From positions 1 through 5,127 of the forward strand of contig JBBKWX010000180.1 of NCBI GenBank assembly GCA_037969175.1: a DNA stretch of 5,127 nucleotides, read 5' to 3'. Every line of letters begins with the position of its first letter. Position 1 is the stretch's first letter. This DNA is from JBBKWX01 sp037969175 (GTDB lineage Bacteria > Bacteroidota > Bacteroidia > AKYH767-A > JBBKVM01). This document shows positions 1 through 5,127 of the stretch, one piece after another. The notes under the pieces are model-generated. The model saw nothing but the letters and a program-made list of their open reading frames with translations, was not told where the DNA came from and made no database searches. Position numbers and translations under genes: made by a program.

Positions 1-297
1 GTATCTATTTGCAAATACCTTTGATATTTATGAGGAAAATTCAAGTTCACCAAAATGTTCCTGCAGTTGGTCTTATCGTAATTTATTTTTTGTTAAACAG
101 AAGATAAAACTACATTCAACGTGTTGTATGACAAGCCATGGGCTTGCAATATTATACAACATTGATAAAGTTAGCTTGACGCGTATGCGAAGTCTCGCGG
201 TACACAGAGTTCTCAGAGATTTGAGAGAAATTTTCTTGCTATGAATTCTGTTTGTTCAGGGATTCTTCAGGTATAAAAAGATGACTAGATTTTTCGT
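1..297. other. Left-end stretch without a supported gene
   Basis: No gene is convincing here. The plus-strand frame starting at base 2 stays open for 80 codons, to a TGA at 242-244, with no stop and no clear start, so it could be the tail of a gene entering from the left and converging on the lipoprotein gene. Its predicted peptide matches no family I know and ends in an R-rich, low-complexity section, so chance openness is a fair alternative. The stretch also contains a two-part inverted repeat (122-161), a 9-base near-tandem periodicity (201-227) and a short direct repeat TTCAGG (255-260 and 266-271). I see no hairpin followed by a T-run that would terminate the minus-strand unit ending at 298. 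Confidence 0.6.
122..161. repeat. Two-part inverted repeat (hairpin)
   Basis: Bases 122-129 (TGTTGTAT) pair with 154-161 (ATACAACA). Inside them, 132-137 (CAAGCC) pairs with 141-146 (GGCTTG) around a 3-base loop. The two stems are separated by an asymmetric internal loop of 2 and 7 bases. The element lies 137 bases beyond the stop of the lipoprotein gene. Neither strand has a T-run after it, so it is not a standard intrinsic terminator. It may be a transcript 3'-end structure, part of a dispersed intergenic repeat, or chance. The pairing is read directly from the sequence; any role is unproven. Confidence 0.5.
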
Positions 298-753
298 TTA
301 TTCGAAATATTTTGGATACGTACTCAGGTATTTTTTTAACAGATCAACACTGTTATTACAAACACTTATATCATCCGAGCCCAGATCGCTGATCAGATCT
401 TTCATAGGTAGTAGATAATTATGTAATTGTTCATGTGAATCACCTTCCATGGTGCACTCTTTTATGATCGTATTAAATTCAGTCAACAGATCTTCCTGTA
501 AAGCATGATATTCTTCTATATCGTTACCCGACTTGAATCCATCCCAAAGAGCTGACATATTATGTATGCCCTGTGTGGTTTCGGAGTTTGCCATCCATGG
601 CTTACCGTCGTTAAGCATTATTCCATGCTCATCGCCGTGATGCTCCTGCCCGGAAGCTTCCTGCCCGGCATGTTCATGTTCTTTGTTGTTACCGCATGAT
701 GATACTAAGATAGTTAGTACTGTGAAGAGAATGATTTTGGTAAAATTTTTCAT
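298..753 (-). CDS. His-rich lipoprotein, putative metal-binding, function unknown
   Basis: This 151-residue protein opens with a lipoprotein signal: K2 and K6, a hydrophobic stretch at about 7-17, then the lipobox V17-S-S-C20. The mature protein should therefore be lipid-anchored at C20. Residues 24-43 are rich in His and Glu (H26, H28, H38, H39, H43), like a flexible metal-binding tail. A folded, probably helical domain follows. It includes a segment resembling the L-N-D/N-G-x-x-W motif (47-53) and a second segment with C100, M102, H107 and H111. From memory, small Bacteroidota lipoproteins with this layout occur and some lie near copper or heavy-metal genes; metal binding here is inference. 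The ATG is preceded by an A-rich leader including nine As in a row, typical of well-translated Bacteroidota genes without a Shine-Dalgarno site. The gene follows the 612-residue protein gene by 28 bases, so co-transcription is likely. Confidence 0.85.
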   Translation of the reverse strand: MKNFTKIILFTVLTILVSSCGNNKEHEHAGQEASGQEHHGDEHGIMLNDGKPWMANSETTQGIHNMSALWDGFKSGNDIEEYHALQEDLLTEFNTIIKECTMEGDSHEQLHNYLLPMKDLISDLGSDDISVCNNSVDLLKKYLSTYPKYFE

Positions 754-781
754 GACATTTATTTTTTTTTAATGGGATAAC

Positions 782-2620
782 TCAGGAATTTACCGGAATA
801 AATTTATCCAGATCTTTTTCGGAAAGTTTAAGATGCTCACGGCTTAGGTTCAATTGCAGTATGATCTCCGACCTGATCTTGGTGGAAAAAACAACTGAGT
901 TTGTAAAAAGATCAACATAATAATTAATACCCGCCTCCAGATTCTTTGCAAAATTGATCAGGTAAGTAATTTGTTTTGGTGTTGAAGTATTGTTTAGACT
1001 TTTAATTTTCTTTTGAAGATATTCAATATAAATATTTAATTCTTTAACAAACATATGGGGACGATCTTTTCGGGTAAGGATATTCGTCCTTCCATAGATA
1101 TGATCCGTCATTTCCTTCAGGCTATAGATCCGCTCGAAATATGCCATATTGGGACCGGGACAAATCGATACACCTTTGCCTTCCGTTTTTGTATCAAGAT
1201 TATTTGCAAGTAATATCGACGTTCCTAACCCTACACAGATACATGATTTTTCAACAATGGAATCATAACTTATCTGATGTTCTTCTTTCGAAAGTTCTTG
1301 TTTATCGAGCTCAATTATTCTCAGGTTTTGATATTGTCGGGAAGCTGTACAAATTCCTTTTTCAGTAAGTTCGGTATTCAAGGCAACATGTTTTTTAGGA
1401 CAAGGGCTACCGGGTCTGTCTTTCCGGATGTATTCCAGTTTTTCAAGATCCTTGGTATTTCCTCTCAGGTTGTTGAACGGGATACCCAGAGGGGAAATAT
1501 TACTTAGGTATAGATCTTCCTCCAGGGCATCTGCCAATCGTTTCAGCGTTTCGGTATCAACAGAAGTAGCTTCCGGAACAAGCAAGAAGGGTGAGCCCCA
1601 TCCAACAGAATCGATGCTGTAGTGATCCAAAAGAAACTGATGTTCATCTGCAGTACCCACTCCACCTTGTGCCGTGATTTTGACAAGCAGCGGTGATTCA
1701 GGGATCAATCGGTTTTTGGTTTGCAATGCTCTTACAAAAATTTCGTGAACAGAATTTATTAGATCCTGTCTGTTGGTTTTAAATTCTTCCAGGATCGGGC
1801 CCATCAAGTATCCATCTGTTGCGAAAGCATGTCCTCCGCAATTCAATCCGGATTCGATCCGGTATTCTGAAACCCACAAACCTTTTTTCGCCAGGAACAT
1901 CCCTTGTATCATGGCCGATCTGTAATCGCTTACTTTGAGAACGATCTTCTTCTTGAACAAGCCATCCGCATCGGGATAGAATTGTTCAAAGTTTTCGAAA
2001 TAGCTGTATAGCCGGGGATTCATGCCGGCAGAAAGAATGACGGATGAGTTGAGATCGCTGTTTGCATAACCCCTCAAAGCTGCATGAGCATCATTGAATT
2101 CCACAGGAAGTTTTTCATTATTTCTATAGTTGTCTTTATCAACTTTCGTCATGATATTAACATCTATACTCCCCATGTGTAATTTCTCGCGAATAATTTT
2201 TTTCAGCTCAGTAAAGTCTAAATTCTGAAGGCATTTGTTAAATTCTTCTTTGAGAGAAGATAGATCCGGAAGCATATCTACATAAACCTTAAGTTCTTTA
2301 ATTTGTTCTGCACCGGCAAGCTTTAATTCTTCAAATTTCCTTGTGGCTAATTCGTTGATCAGATTGAGATAGGAAGTAATTCTCTTTGCACGGTAGTCAT
2401 TTTCTTTTTCGGGAATTTCTGTATAAGGAAGTGCGTATTTTCCACAATACATTTTTCGGATCTTTTCCAATAGTTCATCATCAACAAGCGAGATCACTGA
2501 ATCTATGCCCAGATGAGAAACTTTTAAAGGAGTGTCGATAGTGTATCCAATTCCCATGACCGGGATATGGAAAGAATGTAAGTTTGCCAAAATATGAGAT
2601 TTAAATACCTTATGACCCAA
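782..2620 (-). CDS. Large FMN-binding TIM-barrel-like protein (nitronate monooxygenase/PfaD-like), function unknown
   Basis: The 612-residue product has no signal peptide or membrane segment and should be cytoplasmic. Three regions, in the right order, resemble the FMN-binding nitronate monooxygenase / PfaD enoyl-reductase barrel. An N-terminal P-V-M-G...L-G-I-D-S-V-I segment (20-44) looks like the first strand and helix. I-E-S-G-L-N-C-G-G-H-A-F (255-266) resembles the E-x-x-x-G-G-H motif of the family. A-Q-G-G-V-G-T (317-323) plus G-W-G-S-P-F-L-L-V-P-E-A (340-351) look like the FMN-phosphate glycine loop and last strand. At 612 residues it is far longer than usual nitronate monooxygenases (about 320-350). 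The excess is a charged, helical insertion at about 50-190 and a C-terminal region after about 390 holding C407, C424, C460, C462 and C487. The start appears to be TTG: the upstream frame has a stop 7 codons before it and no ATG. The first in-frame ATG (M22) would cut away the conserved-looking first strand. Substrate and reaction are unknown. Confidence 0.8.
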   Translation of the reverse strand: MGHKVFKSHILANLHSFHIPVMGIGYTIDTPLKVSHLGIDSVISLVDDELLEKIRKMYCGKYALPYTEIPEKENDYRAKRITSYLNLINELATRKFEELKLAGAEQIKELKVYVDMLPDLSSLKEEFNKCLQNLDFTELKKIIREKLHMGSIDVNIMTKVDKDNYRNNEKLPVEFNDAHAALRGYANSDLNSSVILSAGMNPRLYSYFENFEQFYPDADGLFKKKIVLKVSDYRSAMIQGMFLAKKGLWVSEYRIESGLNCGGHAFATDGYLMGPILEEFKTNRQDLINSVHEIFVRALQTKNRLIPESPLLVKITAQGGVGTADEHQFLLDHYSIDSVGWGSPFLLVPEATSVDTETLKRLADALEEDLYLSNISPLGIPFNNLRGNTKDLEKLEYIRKDRPGSPCPKKHVALNTELTEKGICTASRQYQNLRIIELDKQELSKEEHQISYDSIVEKSCICVGLGTSILLANNLDTKTEGKGVSICPGPNMAYFERIYSLKEMTDHIYGRTNILTRKDRPHMFVKELNIYIEYLQKKIKSLNNTSTPKQITYLINFAKNLEAGINYYVDLFTNSVVFSTKIRSEIILQLNLSREHLKLSEKDLDKFIPVNS

Positions 2621-2633
2621 TTTGGGATTAAAG

Positions 2634-2661
2634 CAAAATTAGAGCACTATACCTTGTCAAA
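2634..2661 (-). promoter_or_regulatory. Candidate Bacteroidota-type promoter
   Basis: Read on the minus strand, TAATTTTG (2634-2641) matches the Bacteroidota -7 element TAnnTTTG exactly, and TTTG (2658-2661) sits 16 bases upstream as a possible -33 element. The usual spacing is somewhat longer, so the upstream box is the weaker half. It lies in the only sizeable gap between minus-strand genes and points at the 612-residue protein gene. If transcription starts about 5-7 bases past the -7 box, the 5' leader before the TTG codon would be under 10 bases. A perfect 5-base inverted repeat, CCCAA-T-TTGGG (2616-2626), overlaps the start. Confidence 0.45.
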
Positions 2662-2737
2662 CTATGAGTTAAATCATATTATGGAATGATATTGAAAATG
2701 AAAAGTATCCGGTTTATGGTTGATTGAAAAGATAATT

Positions 2738-3064
2738 TCAGTCTTTTTCCCAGATGTTAAACCTCAGCCCAAATGGATCTTCGATATAGCAATCTTTTCC
2801 CTTACCCTCCCAACGGATTATCCGACAGCCATTTTCTTCCAGGATAAGCTTAGCTTCATCCAGATCATCCACAAAAAGTTCCATTACAACACCCTGGACC
2901 TCATTATCATTTTGGACGAACATGCGTAATGGACTAGCATCCAGATCCCCAAAATCCGATTGTCCGGAAGTGTTTTTAAACCCAAGAATCTCCGTATAAA
3001 AATGAATTGCTTTTATAGGGTCTGTTGTTGCTACTGCAATATTGTGACTCATTTCAAATTTCAT
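2738..3064 (-). CDS. VOC-family (glyoxalase/bleomycin-resistance fold) protein
   Basis: This short cytoplasmic protein (108 residues) shows the vicinal oxygen chelate pattern of two beta-alpha-beta-beta-beta modules. The first module has a strand around H7-N-I-A-V, then D15-P-I-K-A-I-H-F-Y-T-E-I-L-G-F, the usual helix and F-Y-x-x-x-L-G-F signature. The second has V60-M-E-L-F-V-D-D-L-D-E-A and ends in D96-P-F-G-L-R-F-N-I-W-E106. H7, E62 and E106 sit near positions that hold metal ligands in metal-dependent members. I cannot place the fourth ligand, so enzyme versus binding protein stays open. It is somewhat shorter than most single-unit members (about 115-140). Family members include glyoxalase I, ring-cleaving dioxygenases and antibiotic-binding resistance proteins, and nothing here selects among them. 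It lies 18 bases after the intradiol dioxygenase gene and is probably the last gene of that operon. Confidence 0.88.
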   Translation of the reverse strand: MKFEMSHNIAVATTDPIKAIHFYTEILGFKNTSGQSDFGDLDASPLRMFVQNDNEVQGVVMELFVDDLDEAKLILEENGCRIIRWEGKGKDCYIEDPFGLRFNIWEKD

Positions 3065-3082
3065 GATACCGGATTTTAGTGT

Positions 3083-3688
3083 TTATTTTTCCTTTAAATT
3101 AATATCAAAATTAATCGTCAGATTTCCTTTAATGTCAAGAGGAGATATAGCTAAGATCCTTAGTTTCGCCTTCTCTTGCGAGGCCCAAGGATCCTTGGTT
3201 ATATGCGGATCTCCCTTAAAATAGATCTGGGATATAAGTTCCTTGCTATGGGCTTCTGTTACCCGGTAATGAATATGAGATGGTCGGTACAATTCACCAT
3301 TCAAATATTTTCCGGGAATAATTGTTCGGAATGCATACTCACCATTTTCATTGGTATACCATCGCCCTCTTAATCTGAATTCATTGGATTCATTATCATA
3401 TTCTCCATCGCTATTGCATTGCCAGATCTCCACCAATGCTCCTTTGAGCGGTGTAACACAATCTGATTTGAATACACGGCCTTTGATCAGGATACGACTC
3501 CCTGAAAGTCCTTTAAATGTCAGATCAGACCGGATAGGAGCATCGGATCTGTAGAAGGGACCCAGTATATCATTCGTGGTTTCACAATCTCCAACAAAAC
3601 TTCCGTTTTCTTTTTTTATGATAGAACCAAAAGTACTCAGCGAAAAGGCTGTCATTGCAGAACTAATGATGAATTTTTTTCTGTCCAT
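3083..3688 (-). CDS. Intradiol ring-cleavage dioxygenase, probably exported
   Basis: This is a 201-residue protein of the protocatechuate 3,4-dioxygenase / catechol 1,2-dioxygenase superfamily, non-haem Fe(III) enzymes that insert O2 between the two hydroxyl-bearing carbons of a catechol. All four expected iron ligands are visible: Y97 (G-E-Y-D-N), Y128 (P-G-K-Y) and H138 and H140 (R-P-S-H-I-H). R135 occupies the position of the conserved active-site arginine. The N-E-N-G-E-Y-A-F-R-T segment (113-122) is also typical. The N-terminus (M-D-R-K-K-F followed by about 15 mostly apolar residues) looks like an export signal. It has R-K-K rather than a twin arginine and no lipobox, so Sec or atypical Tat export is inferred only. 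The order of motifs suggests a stand-alone beta-type chain rather than an alpha/beta pair, since no partner gene is present. The substrate is unknown. It lies 18 bases after the pentapeptide-repeat gene. Confidence 0.9.
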   Translation of the reverse strand: MDRKKFIISSAMTAFSLSTFGSIIKKENGSFVGDCETTNDILGPFYRSDAPIRSDLTFKGLSGSRILIKGRVFKSDCVTPLKGALVEIWQCNSDGEYDNESNEFRLRGRWYTNENGEYAFRTIIPGKYLNGELYRPSHIHYRVTEAHSKELISQIYFKGDPHITKDPWASQEKAKLRILAISPLDIKGNLTINFDINLKEK

Positions 3689-3706
3689 GCTAAGGTTGTT
3701 TTTGTT

Positions 3707-4267
3707 CTATTCAATAATGATATCATATTTGCTTAACAAACCTTGAACTTGATCATTTGAAAATCGTGCTTTTTTGATCCGGTTTATTTCAGGATCCAAA
3801 CTGTAGTTATAAGAAGTACGAAAGTCTGCCTTATTCAAAATTGTATTTGCAAATAATACACGATCTAAATTGCAATTTTCAAAAAGTGCTTGACTTAGAT
3901 CCGTTCTTGTGAAATCACTTTCCGAAAGATCACAGTTAATAAATTTAGTGTTTTTTAACTTAAGTGCGGCAAATGAGGTAAGCTTTAAATTGCAATTCTG
4001 AAATTCCATACTGATCAGAAACTCACTACAGTTCTCGAAATGTAAACCAAGAAGCTTACAATCCAGAAAAGTAATTTCATTAAATATGGTATTATGTAAT
4101 ACACATAGGCTCAAGTCGCATTGTTCAAATATGCAATTCCGGAAAATATAGTTTGAAAGATCCTGACTGGATAGTTTGCAATTCCTGATTCTACAATCTT
4201 CATACTCACCTTTTACCAGCTTGGTTTTTATAAGTACTTCATCAACAAAGGATGGTAATTCTGACAT
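3707..4267 (-). CDS. Pentapeptide-repeat protein, McbG/Qnr-like
   Basis: Nearly all of this 186-residue protein is built of five-residue repeats with a central F or L, often in the form F-x-N-C-x-L or D-L-S (clear runs at about 41-55, 58-80, 88-100 and 108-150). It should fold as a right-handed quadrilateral beta-helix. A non-repeat tail (about 154-186, with K165, K166 and a predicted helix) would cap the C-terminus and could form the dimer contact, as in Qnr-type proteins. Its length is close to McbG (about 187), which protects DNA gyrase from microcin B17, and it is shorter than Qnr (about 218). I count 26 acidic against 21 basic residues, only mildly acidic. The repeat register is disturbed at about 80-87, which could be a loop. 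Gyrase/topoisomerase protection is a family-based possibility only; many such proteins have no known role. It begins 2 bases after the methyltransferase stop, so translation is probably coupled. Confidence 0.9.
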   Translation of the reverse strand: MSELPSFVDEVLIKTKLVKGEYEDCRIRNCKLSSQDLSNYIFRNCIFEQCDLSLCVLHNTIFNEITFLDCKLLGLHFENCSEFLISMEFQNCNLKLTSFAALKLKNTKFINCDLSESDFTRTDLSQALFENCNLDRVLFANTILNKADFRTSYNYSLDPEINRIKKARFSNDQVQGLLSKYDIIIE

Positions 4268-4269
4268 AA

Positions 4270-5067
4270 TTATATTTTATTGGCAACTAAAGAAAAGCAA
4301 AGCGGGAATTTGTTTCCCAAATATTCGATGAAATATTTATCTTCTTCTTGTTTCACTAAACCTTCAAAACAATTGTAGGGCGAATGATCATATTCTTGAA
4401 AAGACGCTATGCTCAATCCGGAATCTATAAGTGCGGAAACTATTTCAGATATGCTGTGATTCCAGGTTACATCTTTATTCTCTATATCAAGATCTTTATC
4501 GGCATATGAACCTGTGTAGGTCTCTATGACGGGACCATCATTGAAGTAGCTGTATTTTATTTTCTTAAATCCATCATCAAACATAAAAACAATAGGATGA
4601 AATTCGACCATTATCAACTTTCCCGATGGCTTCAGATAATATGAAATTAGCTCTGCCCAGTTGCTTAAGTCAGGCAGCCAGATAATGGCACCGTAGCTGA
4701 TAAATACGATATCAAATTGTTCATTCAAATATTGCTTCAGATCATAAATATTGGAGCAAATAAAGTTGCAGGTAACTTTGCATTCTTGCGCCAAATCTCT
4801 TGCCGCATCAATTGCTTTATCAGAAAGATCTACAGCTGTTACTTCAGCTCCCATGCGTGCAAGCGAGATGCTGTCCTGCCCGAAATGACATTGAAAATGC
4901 AGGATCTTTTTCCCTTTCACATCTCCCAAAAGTGGTAGTTCAATATGTTTTAAGGATGATTTTCCAAGTATAAAATTTGTATTATCATAAAATTCAGAAG
5001 CAAGGTGAGCTGGAACAAGACTGTTCCATGTATTTTTATTGAGATCAAAAAAATCAGAATTATCCAT
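4270..5067 (-). CDS. Class I SAM-dependent methyltransferase
   Basis: This 265-residue cytoplasmic protein has a Rossmann-fold methyltransferase core. Motif I is K53-K-I-L-H-F-Q-C-H-F-G-Q-D, a variant in which the common D-x-G-C-G-x-G becomes H-F-Q-C-H-F-G-Q-D. It is followed by A74-E-V-T-A-V-D80-L-S, where D80 is the expected acidic contact with the SAM ribose. The D-I-V-F-I-S-Y-G segment (119-126) and L-K-P-S-G-K-L-I-M-V-E (145-155) fit motifs II and III. The Q-C-H-F-G-Q-D variant is, from memory, typical of one subfamily of small-molecule methyltransferases, as is the W-N-H-S segment (202-205). The acceptor substrate cannot be read from the sequence. The ATG lies 4 bases after the upstream gene's stop, with no Shine-Dalgarno site visible, so it is probably part of the operon that continues into the pentapeptide-repeat gene. 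Confidence 0.92.
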   Translation of the reverse strand: MDNSDFFDLNKNTWNSLVPAHLASEFYDNTNFILGKSSLKHIELPLLGDVKGKKILHFQCHFGQDSISLARMGAEVTAVDLSDKAIDAARDLAQECKVTCNFICSNIYDLKQYLNEQFDIVFISYGAIIWLPDLSNWAELISYYLKPSGKLIMVEFHPIVFMFDDGFKKIKYSYFNDGPVIETYTGSYADKDLDIENKDVTWNHSISEIVSALIDSGLSIASFQEYDHSPYNCFEGLVKQEEDKYFIEYLGNKFPLCFSLVANKI

Positions 5068-5071
5068 GGTA

Positions 5072-5127
5072 TTATTGTTTGATCAGATCCATACCCTTCT
5101 CTTCATAATCTTCAGGATGGATGTTAT
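5072..5127 (-). CDS. C-terminal fragment of an unidentified gene, cut by the window edge
   Basis: A minus-strand reading frame enters from the right edge and ends in TAA (stop at 5072-5074). The visible 17 residues read N-I-H-P-E-D-Y-E-E-K-G-M-D-L-I-K-Q. The stop lies only 4 bases before the methyltransferase start, the spacing of adjacent genes in an operon, which is the main support for calling it coding. The fragment is too short to assign to a family. Confidence 0.6.
   Translation of the reverse strand, partial: NIHPEDYEEKGMDLIKQ

Noticed and set aside
360..405. Clustered GATC sites, including CTGATCAGATCT
   Set aside because: GATC is frequent across the whole window and here falls in Asp/Leu/Ile/Ser codons of the lipoprotein. 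No spacing suggests a methylation-controlled site or origin.
758..770. T-rich run between the lipoprotein and 612-residue genes, considered as a terminator
   Set aside because: It reads as A on the transcribed strand, with no hairpin before it. It is better explained as an A-rich translation leader for the lipoprotein.
1141..1622. Several overlapping plus-strand open frames of 64-76 codons opposite the 612-residue gene
   Set aside because: They lie antisense to a long gene with clear protein motifs, have no family resemblance, and overlap one another in different frames.
2651..2662. TTGACA-like hexamer with a nearby TATAGT on the minus strand, considered as a sigma-70 type promoter
   Set aside because: The two hexamers are only 3 bases apart, far from the needed spacing of about 17. 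The TAnnTTTG element is the better candidate.
2720..2929. Plus-strand open frame of 69 codons
   Set aside because: It is mostly antisense to the VOC-family gene, whose motifs are clear on the minus strand.
3176..3554. Two plus-strand open frames opposite the dioxygenase gene
   Set aside because: They are antisense shadows of a gene that carries all four expected iron ligands.
3840..4200. Repeated short TTGCAATT-like strings
   Set aside because: They encode the recurring N-C-x-L unit of the pentapeptide repeats on the minus strand, so the protein repeat explains them.
4717..4938. Plus-strand open frame of 73 codons
   Set aside because: It is antisense to the SAM-binding core of the methyltransferase gene and has no recognisable features of its own.

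Overview
The window looks like a chromosomal segment of a Bacteroidota bacterium, probably flavobacteria-like. The DNA is AT-rich. Starts lack recognisable Shine-Dalgarno sequences and are often preceded by A/T-rich leaders. One promoter candidate fits the Bacteroidota form (TTTG followed by TAnnTTTG), and there is a short-signal lipoprotein with an SSC lipobox. The lineage is an inference from these traits; no marker gene is present.

Every supported gene lies on the minus strand, so transcription runs from high to low coordinates. The right part (5127 to 2738) is a close-packed series: the last 17 codons of an unidentified gene, a class I SAM-dependent methyltransferase, an McbG/Qnr-like pentapeptide-repeat protein, an intradiol ring-cleavage dioxygenase with an N-terminal export-like segment, and a short VOC/glyoxalase-fold protein. 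Gaps are 4, 2, 18 and 18 bases, which fits one operon. The gene types (methyltransfer, possible topoisomerase protection, catechol ring cleavage, VOC fold) suggest detoxification or resistance, but they do not form a pathway I can name.

A 117-base gap (2621-2737) then carries the promoter candidate for a second unit. This unit holds a 612-residue protein with the motifs of an FMN-binding TIM barrel (nitronate monooxygenase / PfaD-like), much enlarged and apparently starting at TTG. It is followed 28 bases later by a His-rich lipoprotein with a conserved-looking C-x-M...H...H segment. The large flavin-barrel-like protein is the least explained and most interesting gene here.

The left end (1-297) has no gene I can support. 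It holds a two-part hairpin (122-161), a weak 9-base periodicity (201-227), and a plus-strand frame open from the edge to 244 that might be the tail of a convergent gene. I saw no tRNA, rRNA, CRISPR, insertion sequence or clear intrinsic terminator. The genes are mostly recognisable families, and I do not see firm evidence of a novel multi-gene system.
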